Source: Acidimicrobiales bacterium (GTDB lineage: Bacteria > Actinomycetota > Acidimicrobiia > Acidimicrobiales > Aldehydirespiratoraceae). From it: DNA of 64,000 bases. The notes below the pieces were generated by a model. It saw nothing but the letters and a program-made list of their open reading frames with translations. It was not told the origin of the DNA and searched no databases. Made by a program: the position numbers and the translations under genes. Each line of letters starts with the position of its first letter. Position 1 is the stretch's first letter. This document shows positions 24,743 to 32,909 of the stretch, piece by piece. The stretch lies in assembly GCA_029263195.1 (NCBI GenBank), contig JAJCXX010000082.1, positions 62,001 to 126,000 of the forward strand. The letters run 5' to 3'.

Positions 24743-25771
24743 CTAGGAAACCCGAGCCGCCCGCCTGCGGAAGGGCACCAATCGGCCGAGTCTCGTGACC
24801 ACACGCTGGGCACGAGGAGGGAGCGGGTATCGCTCGCGGCTCTCCTTGGTGAAGGGATGGAGCATCTGCCCCGGCACGTTCGGGGATATCGGGTCGTCCA
24901 TGCCGTAGCGCTGCGGCCGCTCGTCGGCTGGCATGCGATAGGTGCCCCAGATGATGTCCCACACCGGCAGGAACACGGCGTAGTTGGTGTGGATCGCGTC
25001 GGGGTGGTTGGCGTGATGCCAGTGATGAAACTCCGGGGTCATCACGATCCGGTGGAAGGGGCGGAGTCTCCATCTGATGTTGGCGTGGGCCACCAAGCCG
25101 AGAATGGTCTGGACAACGGCGAACGCTCCGATCACTTCCACCTGGAATCCGGCGACGATCAGAAAGACAACCGGCCCGATGATGATGAAGCCATCGAATG
25201 GATGCTGTCGGATTCCGGCGATCCAGTCCATTCTCTCGCTGGAGTGGTGAACCGAATGGAATCGCCACAGGAATCCGATCTCGTGATGGAGTCGGTGGGC
25301 CCAGTAGATGGCGATGTCGGCCAGGAACACTCCCTCCAGCGCAATCAGCCAACCCGGCTGGAGTGTCACGAGTGGTCGGAACAGGAGCGCCGGCAGATAG
25401 ATGGGGAACAACACCAGGGCTATGGCGATGGCGACCACGGTGCCGAACGTCGTCAACGGCGTGTTGACGAGAGCGTAGGTGAGATCGGTCCGAAGACCCG
25501 GTCGACGAATCGGCTGGTCGTGGCGCCGGAACATCTTCTCGAACGGGACGATGATGACGAACAGAATGATCACACCGGCGGCCGCGCCGTAACCGAGTAC
25601 GGCACCCACAGGAATGATCGTCGCCAGCGTCAGAATGTGAATCCATTTGATCAGTCCCGGCGATCGACGGCCGTGTACGGGCCGCGGCGGGGCGAGGCTC
25701 GAGACCGGCGGCCGAGCCAAGCTGGAGATCGGTGGTGGCGGGAGTTTCGATTCGGGGTTCTGGGTCGACAT
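24743..25771 (-). CDS. sterol desaturase / fatty acid hydroxylase family protein
   Basis: 342-residue integral membrane di-iron enzyme candidate. Residues 1-40 are Pro/Ser-rich and cytoplasmic. Helices begin near 45 (WIHILTLATIIPVGAVLGYG). The histidine clusters of the family are all present: DIAIYWAHRLHH, FHSVHHSSE and EFHHWHHANHPD, spaced as expected to bind two irons. It would hydroxylate or desaturate a lipid using O2. ATG 25771 has AGGAGG at 25782-25777. It reads into the sigma-factor gene with a one-base gap, so it may be the first gene of that operon. Confidence 0.9.
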   Translation of the reverse strand: MSTQNPESKLPPPPISSLARPPVSSLAPPRPVHGRRSPGLIKWIHILTLATIIPVGAVLGYGAAAGVIILFVIIVPFEKMFRRHDQPIRRPGLRTDLTYALVNTPLTTFGTVVAIAIALVLFPIYLPALLFRPLVTLQPGWLIALEGVFLADIAIYWAHRLHHEIGFLWRFHSVHHSSERMDWIAGIRQHPFDGFIIIGPVVFLIVAGFQVEVIGAFAVVQTILGLVAHANIRWRLRPFHRIVMTPEFHHWHHANHPDAIHTNYAVFLPVWDIIWGTYRMPADERPQRYGMDDPISPNVPGQMLHPFTKESRERYPLPPRAQRVVTRLGRLVPFRRRAARVS

Positions 25772-25776
25772 GGGAA

Positions 25777-25782
25777 CCTCCT
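25777..25782 (-). promoter_or_regulatory. ribosome-binding site for the sterol-desaturase-like gene
   Basis: A perfect AGGAGG on the minus strand, five bases before ATG 25771. It fixes that start over an in-frame extension reaching 25891. Confidence 0.6.
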
Positions 25783-25838
25783 CTGGTTCCCCTATCGAGA
25801 CTGACCCTCCGAATGGTTCGCTGTGTTGGACTTTCCGG

Positions 25839-27482
25839 TCAGACGGTGATTGCGGTAGCGAATCGGGCGAGCAGCGCGGCGGCTTCTCCACGCGTCACCG
25901 GCCGATTCGGACTGAACGCGGTGCTGCTGGTTCCTGAGGTGACGCCGACAGCGGCGGCCCACATGACCGAATCGTTCTGCCACGTCGCAGTCAGATCACC
26001 GAACGGCATGGTGCCGGCAGTTTGAGGGGAATCGACGAGTCGCCAGAGAAACGTGACCATCTCGGCGCGGGAGGCCGGGGCGTTCGGTGAGAATCGTCCG
26101 GTTCCGGTGCCCATGGTGATTTTGCTGGCCGCCATCCATGCAACGGGGTCGTGGAACCAGCTTCCCGATGGGACGTCTTGGAAGGATGGCGCGTTCCCGG
26201 GTGGGGCGGGGGAACCGGCCAGACGCCAGATCATCGTGGCTGCCTGGGCTCGGGTCAGGGTTGCTTCCGGGTCGAATCTTCCGACCGACACACCGGTGGT
26301 GATGCCATTGTCAAGTAGCCAGCGGACTGGCTGTCTCTGCCAGGCTCGCACCACATCGACGAAGCTGGAGTTTCCCGCGGCGGGATTCCAGCACGGCGTG
26401 GTCCAGGTGGCGAACGCCACCGGCGTGCAAGGAGCTTGGGGTGCTGCCGGCTGGGCTGAAGCCATGACGAACGAGGGGTCGATCACACAGGTCGTGTAGA
26501 CGTAGTCGGGTTGCAGCGCTCCCCGGACCGACACCCCCGAGACCCTGACGTCGTAGCACCTGTCGCCGTTGGTCGGGGTCGACATGAGGGCCGAGCCGTT
26601 GTCAGCGCCGATCGACCAGACGATCGACGGTTCGGGAGCTATTCGTCCGGTCAGGCTCGACGATTGCCGTCGGGCCAGAATCGATGTCTGGATCGGACCG
26701 ACGGCGTCGTTCACCGAGACGGTGGCGTTGGTGAAGTCGCCGCCGAAGATCGAGAACGTCCAGCGACCCCATACGGCTTGCGGGGGCACGTATCCCGAAG
26801 GCGGCCAGGAGACGAATCCCTCCGGTTGGCGGACGGTCGGTCGGGCCGCCCAGAGGTTGTCGTCGAAGACGCGCAAGGTGTTGGAGGCCCAGTTGCCGGG
26901 CCCAGACGGGATGTCACCGATGCCGACTTCTTGCAACTGTGGGTAGAGAAGGGTTCGGCGGTGTCCCATTTCGACGTTGTTGGCGCCCGAGTCCTGCACG
27001 TAGGCGTTGATCGCTCCGATTCCGTAGGTTCCGAGAGCGAGATTGCTCTTCGATGCGGTCGTGTTCCCGTCTGGGGTGAAGCAGGCCCAGGATTCGCCCG
27101 GGGAATGTGAGAGAGAGCCCTGAGCGGCCATCATCAAGGCGGTCTGCTGGGAGGCAGAGTTGTAGTCGACTCGATCGGTCACCTTGCCAAGTCCAGCCAT
27201 TCGGCGGTACCAGTTGATCCGTTGGACGACGCTCTGTCGGAACTCGGCACTTGTCGTTCCTGCGCTGCAGGTGGACACGTCGCCGGTGAATTCCGGATCA
27301 GGTTCGGTGCGTTCGAACTCGAGTCGATAGGCGTCGAGCACGGCTGCTCGATCGCTGGTGTCGATCCACTCGGTTGGTGTGTCGACTGCGGCCGCCGGCA
27401 CGGGGCCGGCGATGACCAACAACGGGGCAATCAGCGCCCCGGCTGAGATGGCAGCGAGCAGCCTCGACCGAAATGTTCCCAC
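25839..27482 (-). CDS. secreted CAP-domain protein with three C-terminal SLH repeats
   Basis: 547 residues, exported. Residues 1-33 are a signal peptide ending AAA. A CAP (SCP/PR1) domain spans about 70-230: RINWYRRMAGLGKV, the helix with QQTALMMAAQGSLSHSP, and VEMGHRRTLLYP with the conserved GHR. A beta-rich region (about 235-350) follows. The last about 180 residues hold three S-layer-homology repeats, seen as WLLDNGITTGVSVGRFDPEA, MAASKITMGTGTGRFSPNAP and AAAVGVTSGTSSTAFSPNRP, each followed by TRAQAA/SRAEMV/TRGEAA. SLH repeats bind cell-wall polymers. Start GTG 27482 is inferred from the signal peptide. It is 66 bases from the downstream sterol-desaturase-like gene on the same strand. Confidence 0.88.
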   Translation of the reverse strand: MGTFRSRLLAAISAGALIAPLLVIAGPVPAAAVDTPTEWIDTSDRAAVLDAYRLEFERTEPDPEFTGDVSTCSAGTTSAEFRQSVVQRINWYRRMAGLGKVTDRVDYNSASQQTALMMAAQGSLSHSPGESWACFTPDGNTTASKSNLALGTYGIGAINAYVQDSGANNVEMGHRRTLLYPQLQEVGIGDIPSGPGNWASNTLRVFDDNLWAARPTVRQPEGFVSWPPSGYVPPQAVWGRWTFSIFGGDFTNATVSVNDAVGPIQTSILARRQSSSLTGRIAPEPSIVWSIGADNGSALMSTPTNGDRCYDVRVSGVSVRGALQPDYVYTTCVIDPSFVMASAQPAAPQAPCTPVAFATWTTPCWNPAAGNSSFVDVVRAWQRQPVRWLLDNGITTGVSVGRFDPEATLTRAQAATMIWRLAGSPAPPGNAPSFQDVPSGSWFHDPVAWMAASKITMGTGTGRFSPNAPASRAEMVTFLWRLVDSPQTAGTMPFGDLTATWQNDSVMWAAAVGVTSGTSSTAFSPNRPVTRGEAAALLARFATAITV

Positions 27483-27554
27483 GCTGGGAACTTCGGCAGA
27501 TTCGTGGCCCTTCTTGACCGGCCCGTGCTAGGTGTTCTCGGTCCGCTGGTGGGG

Positions 27555-28991
27555 TCAGGGAGTGACGTCGAGAATCTCGGTGAGTGGCACGACATCACCC
27601 CGTTCGCCGGCCGTCGGGTCCCACACGGATAGACGGAACGAATCATCGGCCCCGGGCTTGCCGGGTGCCAGCGACGCGTTGGGTACACCCGGCATCGAGA
27701 ACTCCCCGATCGAGTCGGCACCGGCCTGCAGAGTGTCGTAGGTGGGGTTGACCCCGGCCGCGGTCAACAGCTCCTTCATGAGTGCCACCCTCGAGCAGTA
27801 CGATCCCAGCGCCTGGTACCAAGCGTCCTCGCCCTCGAGCACCTCGTCGGGCGACTTGACATCCACACTGGGGTTGGCCTCGGTGAACACGGCGCGACAC
27901 TGCACCATCAAGGGGTCGTCGAAGGTCTCGGTGGCGGAAAGCCTTCCGATCGTTATTACACCACCGACCTTGGTCTGGTCGACCGACTCACCCATGTTGG
28001 CGACGTGGTCGTTGGCGAATGCCCAGATGTCGTATTCGTCGAAGATGTCCGCAGCCAGCAAGTTTCGGAGAACCGCTGACACGCCGCCAGGAAGAAGGAT
28101 TGTGTTGGCGCCGCTGGCCTGGAGACGAGCAATGATCGGCTGCATGGCATCGTCTTGGGCGGCCGGATCGCCATCGGGAATGCTCAAGACCGCGGTACCG
28201 GCCACGGGGATTCCGAGTTCGTCAAGCCGAGGCTCGAGCACGTCGTCGGCGAGAGCTTCTGCTCCGGTGAGGGTGAGGATGAACACGTCGGCATCGGCGG
28301 TTCGTCCGGTCTGATCGAGTAGATCGATCAAGGCCAGGGCCTGGGATTTCTCCTCGGGTCGGAAGTCGAACCATGGTGCGGTGGCATCGGCGACGGCCTC
28401 GGGTTTGAGCGCGCCGCCCACCAACGCGGTGTCGTTGAGGGTCACAATGCAGGGGTTGACCTTGTCGGTTGGGCCGAGGAAGCCGCCGAGCACGAGAAAG
28501 ACCTCGTGATCCTGGGTCATTCGAACGCAGACCTCGTCGGCCTCCACCGGATCGACGGGGCTGTAGGACTCGTAGGTGACGACTTCGATCTGGCGCCCGT
28601 TAATCCCGCCTTGGGCATTGATGTCGTCGATCAGGGCTCGGTAGACGAGTTCTTGGTCTCCCCACCCATTGGGCGAGAGGTCGAGTTCCTGGAGCTTGTC
28701 GAAATCGAGGTACGACACTGCGATCTTGATGGTGTCCTCGGTGACTCCCTTGAAGCTGGCTGTTCGGGGCTCATCGGTTGGGGGAGCTGTGGTCGCCGGC
28801 GCCGCGGTGGTGGTGGCATCAGTGGACGGTGCTGATGTGGTGGCTGGTGCTGCTGTCGTGGTGCTGGACGGCTCGACTGTGGTCGCAGAGTCGTTGCTGG
28901 ATCCGCAGGCTGTAGCCAGAAGGGCGAAAGCGGCGACGACGCCTATCAGCCAGCGGTTGAAATGTCGCGATCGATCGACCGACTGGTTCAT
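27555..28991 (-). CDS. ABC transporter substrate-binding lipoprotein, branched-chain amino acid type
   Basis: 478 residues. The lipobox LLATAC gives a lipidated Cys near residue 28, followed by a Thr/Ala/Pro linker of about 45 residues that lifts the domain off the membrane. The binding domain is type I periplasmic (LivJ-like): IKIAVSYLDFDKL, AQGGINGRQIEVVTYES, then VFLVLGGFLGPTDKVNPC. Further segments include FILTLTGAEALADDV and IARLQASGANTILLPGG. No permease or ATPase of this class is next to it. ATG 28991 has GAGGGGG upstream. It is divergent from cytosine deaminase (100 bases). The ligand is unknown; amino acids or small amides are usual. Confidence 0.88.
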   Translation of the reverse strand: MNQSVDRSRHFNRWLIGVVAAFALLATACGSSNDSATTVEPSSTTTAAPATTSAPSTDATTTAAPATTAPPTDEPRTASFKGVTEDTIKIAVSYLDFDKLQELDLSPNGWGDQELVYRALIDDINAQGGINGRQIEVVTYESYSPVDPVEADEVCVRMTQDHEVFLVLGGFLGPTDKVNPCIVTLNDTALVGGALKPEAVADATAPWFDFRPEEKSQALALIDLLDQTGRTADADVFILTLTGAEALADDVLEPRLDELGIPVAGTAVLSIPDGDPAAQDDAMQPIIARLQASGANTILLPGGVSAVLRNLLAADIFDEYDIWAFANDHVANMGESVDQTKVGGVITIGRLSATETFDDPLMVQCRAVFTEANPSVDVKSPDEVLEGEDAWYQALGSYCSRVALMKELLTAAGVNPTYDTLQAGADSIGEFSMPGVPNASLAPGKPGADDSFRLSVWDPTAGERGDVVPLTEILDVTP

Positions 28992-29091
28992 GTTTCCCCC
29001 TCGTTGGGGCCGCACTCGGCGGCCGGAACGCCAGCGAACTTAGTCGGGACGGCGGCTCAGTCAAGATTGCCGAGTGGCCTACCATCGGCCC

Positions 29092-29550
29092 ATGGATGAG
29101 AAGTTCGATGATCGGATGGGTCTCGAAGCTGCGGTGACGGAGGCCACGACGGGAGGTCGCGAGGGCGGTGTTCCCATCGGTTCGGCGCTAGTCATCGACG
29201 GCGAGATTGTCGGCCGTGGCCACAACAGACGAGTCCAGCAGGGGAGTGTGGTGCTTCATGCCGAGATGGATTGCCTGGAGAACGCCGGGCGGCTGTCTGC
29301 CTCGGATTATCGCCGGGCAACTCTCTACACCACGCTGTCGCCGTGCGACATGTGCACCGGCGCCGCTCTTCTCTACGGCATCCCCCGGGTCGTGATCGGG
29401 GAGAACACGACTTTTCTCGGGGGCGAGGACTTGTTGACCGAGCGTGGCGTCGAGGTCGTGGTCGTCGACGATCCGACGTGTGTCGGGTTGATGCGTGATT
29501 TCATCGCGGCACAGCCCGAACTCTGGAACGAGGACATCGGCGAGGACTGA
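29092..29550 (+). CDS. cytosine deaminase, yeast FCY1 type
   Basis: 152 residues, the length of yeast Fcy1. It would convert cytosine to uracil with zinc. The zinc site is VLHAEMDCLENAGR (His ligand and catalytic Glu) and LYTTLSPCDMCTGAALLYG (two Cys ligands). The C-terminal match to Fcy1 is also long: VVIGENTTFLGGEDLL, EVVVVDDPTCVGLMRDFI and ELWNEDIGED, where WxEDIGE is a hallmark that separates Fcy1 from tRNA adenosine deaminases and guanine deaminases. Bacterial cytosine deaminase is usually the unrelated CodA amidohydrolase. It lies 145 bases upstream of the nucleoside ABC transporter on the same strand. Confidence 0.9.
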   Translation: MDEKFDDRMGLEAAVTEATTGGREGGVPIGSALVIDGEIVGRGHNRRVQQGSVVLHAEMDCLENAGRLSASDYRRATLYTTLSPCDMCTGAALLYGIPRVVIGENTTFLGGEDLLTERGVEVVVVDDPTCVGLMRDFIAAQPELWNEDIGED

Positions 29551-29567
29551 GTCGAAATGTTGGAATA

Positions 29568-29594
29568 GGCACGATCAAGAGCGGTCTTCGTGCC
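29568..29594 (+). terminator. hairpin after cytosine deaminase
   Basis: GGCACGA (29568-29574) pairs with TCGTGCC (29588-29594), giving a 7-bp stem with a 13-base loop. No T-run follows, so it is only a weak terminator candidate. Confidence 0.35.
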
Positions 29595-29695
29595 GCGCGG
29601 GCTCCCCGGTTCAGCCGCCGGGTGAAATCGGTTCTATAGTCCCACCGTCGCGGGCGGCCGGTGTCGCCCAACAATGTGAGATGGGGGTCCTGTAG

Positions 29696-30826
29696 TTGCA
29701 TCGTCTGGTCAGCGCAGCGATCCCGATGTTGGCTGCGCTTGCTGCGTTCGCCTGTGCGGCGATCGTTCTCGTTGCTCTCGGAGCCAACCCGCTCGAGGGC
29801 TTCCAGGCCATGTACACCGGAGCGTTCGGCAATGTTGATCGGTTGTCGGCCACCGCCGTGAGGGCGGTGCCGCTGGTGCTTGTCGGAGCTGGGATATCCA
29901 TCTCGTTCAGAGCGAGTGTCATCAACATCGGCGGTGAGGGCCAGATCATCGCTGGAGCATTGCTCTCGACGGTTACCGCTCTGGCTCTCCCGGGGCTACC
30001 ACCGATTGTTCTCATCCCGCTGGTGCTCTTCGCCGGCCTGGTCGGTGGTGGGATCTGGGGAGCGGTCCCGGGCGTGCTGAAGGCCTACGCGTCCGTCAAC
30101 GAGATTCTCAGCACGATCATGCTCAACATCGTGGCCGTGCAGTTCATGAACTACATGCTGCGGAGCCCACTTATCGATCCGCTCGAGATCGAACGCGGCA
30201 CGCGAATCCCCCAGACCGAACGTCTGTCCGACAACGCCGCGTTGCCCACCTTGATCAGCGGCACGCGTTTCAATCTCGGGGTGCCTGTGGCCGTCGCCGC
30301 GGCGGTGGGTGCCTACATCATTTTGTGGCGAACTCCCCTCGGGTTCCGCCTGCGAGCGGTGGGGCACAGTCCGGATGCCGCTCGAGCAGCAGGCATCCCG
30401 GTCGAGCGAAGCGTGGTCTCGGCGCTGGCGTTGAGCGGGTCGCTGGCCGGACTGGCCGGGGCGATTCTCGTGTTCGGAAGTGAAGGGCAGCGAATGATCA
30501 CCGACGGATCGTCGGCCGGATTCACGGGGTCGGCCGGATTCAACGGGATCGTCGCGGCGCTGTTCGGCGGGCTCCATCCACTCTGGACCATTCCTTCGGC
30601 CTACCTGTTCGGTGGTCTGATCACCGGCGCGAATCATCTCCAGCGGGTACTGCAGGTCCCAGCAGCGTTGGCAGTGTCGCTCAACGGCATCGTAGTGATA
30701 TTCGTGGTCAGCAGCAGCAAGGTCCGTGATCGCATCGGCGCCATCCTCAAGGCCCGCCGCGAATTCGACCATCCCGCCAACGAGTCGACGAGCAGCCCGC
30801 CGGCGGGGGAGGTCGCGGCCACATGA
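29696..30826 (+). CDS. nucleoside-type ABC transporter permease 1 (BMP system)
   Basis: 376 residues with about nine helices, of the ribose/basic-membrane-protein-linked permease family. The first half has GISISFRASVINIGGEGQII, the motif INIG(G/A)EGQ being diagnostic. LKAYASVNEILSTIMLNIVA and FRLRAVGHSPDAARAAGIPV also match the family. The start is TTG 29696, with GGGGG at about 29684-29688; no ATG or GTG lies nearby. The stop overlaps the ATG of permease 2 (ATGA). It is the first gene of permease-permease-binding protein-ATPase. Members of this family import nucleosides in Bacillus, Lactococcus and spirochaetes. Confidence 0.9.
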   Translation: MHRLVSAAIPMLAALAAFACAAIVLVALGANPLEGFQAMYTGAFGNVDRLSATAVRAVPLVLVGAGISISFRASVINIGGEGQIIAGALLSTVTALALPGLPPIVLIPLVLFAGLVGGGIWGAVPGVLKAYASVNEILSTIMLNIVAVQFMNYMLRSPLIDPLEIERGTRIPQTERLSDNAALPTLISGTRFNLGVPVAVAAAVGAYIILWRTPLGFRLRAVGHSPDAARAAGIPVERSVVSALALSGSLAGLAGAILVFGSEGQRMITDGSSAGFTGSAGFNGIVAALFGGLHPLWTIPSAYLFGGLITGANHLQRVLQVPAALAVSLNGIVVIFVVSSSKVRDRIGAILKARREFDHPANESTSSPPAGEVAAT

Positions 30827-31752
30827 GCGACTTCTTCACCGCCACGGTCCTGTTCTCGACTCTCGCCGCCGGGATCCGGTTGTCGACACCGTTCCTTTTT
30901 GCGGGCCTCGGCGAGATGGTCGGACAGAAGAGCGGGGTCCTGAACCTTGGAGTTGAGGGAGTGATGCTCCTGAGCGCGTTCTTCGCCTACTGGACGGCCT
31001 TATCCACCGGAAGCCTTTGGCTTGCCGTGCTGGTCGGGACGTTGGTCGGGTTGCTGATGGGGGTCGTCTACGGGCTGATCACTGTTGTCTTCCATGCCGA
31101 GCAGGGCATCAGCGGCATCGGGATCTTCCTGTTCGGTCTCGGCTTCAGCGACCTGATGTTCCAGGAGAAGGTGGGGACCCCGAAGTTCACGAGCAAGCTC
31201 CCATCGGTCGACATTCCGCTGCTGTCCGACATCCCCCACGTGGGTGTTGCGTTTTTCCAGCATTCGGCTATGACCTACGCGGCATTTGTGATGGTTCCGC
31301 TGGTGATGATCCTGCTGCGTCGCACCACTTTCGGAACCAACGTCCGGGCGGCGGGTGAGAATCCGGAATCCGCCGACAGCCTCGGGGTGTCGGTGGCCCG
31401 GATTCGCTTCTCGGCCATCGTCATAGGAAACACACTGGCCGGAGTGGCCGGCACGGCGCTCGTTCTCGAATTGGGTATCTTCCAGCCGAACCTCACCGCA
31501 GGTCGAGGCTTCATTGCCATAGCGTTGGTCTACTTCGGGGCATGGAGAGCTCCCGGAGTGATGGCTGGAGCCCTGCTCTATGGAGTGGTGGAAGCCACCG
31601 TGATCACTTGGAAGGCTCTGGGAATCATCCCGAGAAGCCTTTCGGACATATCGGCAATGGCTCCGGCTGTGATAACCATCGCCGCTCTCGTGATATTGGC
31701 ACGTCGGGTCAAACCGCCGGCCGCGCTCACACAACCGTTCTCGCGACATTAG
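30823..31752 (+). CDS. nucleoside-type ABC transporter permease 2 (BMP system)
   Basis: 309 residues, about eight helices. Family motifs are FLFAGLGEMVGQKSGVLNLG, GVEGVMLLSAFFAYW and GTNVRAAGENPESADSLGVS, which match the second, shorter permease of BMP-type nucleoside importers. GVMAGALLYGVVEA lies near the end. ATG 30823 overlaps the stop of permease 1 by four bases. It ends 36 bases before the BMP lipoprotein gene. Confidence 0.92.
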   Translation: MSDFFTATVLFSTLAAGIRLSTPFLFAGLGEMVGQKSGVLNLGVEGVMLLSAFFAYWTALSTGSLWLAVLVGTLVGLLMGVVYGLITVVFHAEQGISGIGIFLFGLGFSDLMFQEKVGTPKFTSKLPSVDIPLLSDIPHVGVAFFQHSAMTYAAFVMVPLVMILLRRTTFGTNVRAAGENPESADSLGVSVARIRFSAIVIGNTLAGVAGTALVLELGIFQPNLTAGRGFIAIALVYFGAWRAPGVMAGALLYGVVEATVITWKALGIIPRSLSDISAMAPAVITIAALVILARRVKPPAALTQPFSRH

Positions 31753-31774
31753 TCGCACCAAGAAAACCCAATAC

Positions 31775-31780
31775 AGGAGG
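31775..31780 (+). promoter_or_regulatory. ribosome-binding site deciding a TTG start
   Basis: A perfect AGGAGG eight bases before TTG 31789. No ATG or GTG is near, so this site supports the rare start of the BMP lipoprotein. Confidence 0.7.
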
Positions 31781-31788
31781 CGAGTAAG

Positions 31789-32832
31789 TTGAGAAACAAG
31801 AACAGAAGTAGAAGGTTCAAGTTGCTTCGGTTCGTGGCTGCAGTGATGGCGTTGGGGCTTCTCGCTTCGGCCTGCGGTGACGATTCCGATGATGGTGGTG
31901 CAACGGGTACCACCGCACCGGCCACCACTGCAGCCGGCGACTCGGCCGCGACTCTCCTCAAGATCGCGTTGGTCGCTCCCAGCGCGTCCGACGATCTGGC
32001 GTTCACCCAGAGCATGGTGGATGCCATCAACGAGCTGAGCGATCCGGTTGCGCTGTCGATCACCGATGGAACGTTCGTGATCGAAGAGGCCGCAACCGCC
32101 ATCCGTGAGTACGCGGCGGCCGGCAACGAGATCGTTGTCGCTCACGGCACTCAGTTCGGCGCCTCGCTGGCCGAGATCGCACCCGATTTCCCCGAGGTCA
32201 CCTTCCTCTGGGGTACGTCCACCGACACGCAGGGTCTGGCCAACGTGTTCGCGTATTCGCCGGACGCCGCTGAGGGTGGCTACGTCAACGGTGTCGTGGC
32301 CGCAGCAATCTCCTCCAGTGGCTCCATCGGTGTGGTTGGCCCCATCGAGGCCGGCGATGCCGTGACCTACATCACCGGATTCAACAACGGCGCTCTGGCC
32401 AATGGAGCCACCGAAGTGAGCATCACCTACACGGGGTCGTTCGGCGACGTGGCACTTGCCGCCGAAGCCGCCACCGCACTCATCACCAACGGTGCTGATG
32501 TGCTCACCGGGTCGGCTCAGATGGTCGTTGGTGCGGTTGGTGTTGCGTCCGATGAAGGCGTGCCGTGGTTCGGCACCCAGGCCAACCAGACTTCACTCGA
32601 CCCGAGTCTCGTTGTTGCATCGCAGGTGTACCACTGGGAGGTCGTGCTCGAAGAGATGATCGCCCAGCGCAAGGCAGGAGTTCTCGGGGGCGAGGCCTTC
32701 GAGATCAACCTTGCCAACGGCGGCCTCGAGATCGAGTTCAACGACGGATTCGATCTTCCCGCCGACGCGCGGGCTGCGGGTGATGCTGCTATCGCCGGAA
32801 TCATCGACGGGTCGATCGACCCCAACGGCTGA
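31789..32832 (+). CDS. BMP-family nucleoside-binding lipoprotein
   Basis: 347 residues. A basic N-terminus (RNKNRSRRFK), hydrophobic core and lipobox LLASAC give a lipid-anchored receptor. The binding domain shows LLKIALVAPSASDDLAFTQS, GNEIVVAHGTQFGASLAEI, VTFLWGTSTDTQGLANVFAY and a LTGSAQMVVGAVGVASDEG segment, in the style of basic membrane proteins (PnrA/BmpA) that bind purine and pyrimidine nucleosides. The TTG start is supported by a perfect AGGAGG. A strong hairpin at 32843-32878 directly after the stop may raise the yield of this receptor over the downstream ATPase. Confidence 0.88.
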   Translation: MRNKNRSRRFKLLRFVAAVMALGLLASACGDDSDDGGATGTTAPATTAAGDSAATLLKIALVAPSASDDLAFTQSMVDAINELSDPVALSITDGTFVIEEAATAIREYAAAGNEIVVAHGTQFGASLAEIAPDFPEVTFLWGTSTDTQGLANVFAYSPDAAEGGYVNGVVAAAISSSGSIGVVGPIEAGDAVTYITGFNNGALANGATEVSITYTGSFGDVALAAEAATALITNGADVLTGSAQMVVGAVGVASDEGVPWFGTQANQTSLDPSLVVASQVYHWEVVLEEMIAQRKAGVLGGEAFEINLANGGLEIEFNDGFDLPADARAAGDAAIAGIIDGSIDPNG

Positions 32833-32842
32833 TCCGACCGGG

Positions 32843-32878
32843 TTGGTGGGCGGTCGCTTCGATGCGGCCGCCCGCCAG
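32843..32878 (+). terminator. strong intra-operon hairpin between binding-protein and ATPase genes
   Basis: Positions 32843-32857 pair with 32864-32878 in a 15-bp stem (including three T-G pairs) around a TTCGAT loop, ten bases after the BMP stop. There is no T-run, so it may act as a partial terminator or as an mRNA-stabilising element rather than a full stop. Confidence 0.55.
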
Positions 32879-32909
32879 GCCGACCGATCAGCACAGGACC
32901 TGAGTAGCA

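Noticed and set aside
29635..29640. TATAGT as a -10 element for the nucleoside transporter operon
   Set aside because: No matching -35 element lies at proper spacing; a transcription start could not be supported.
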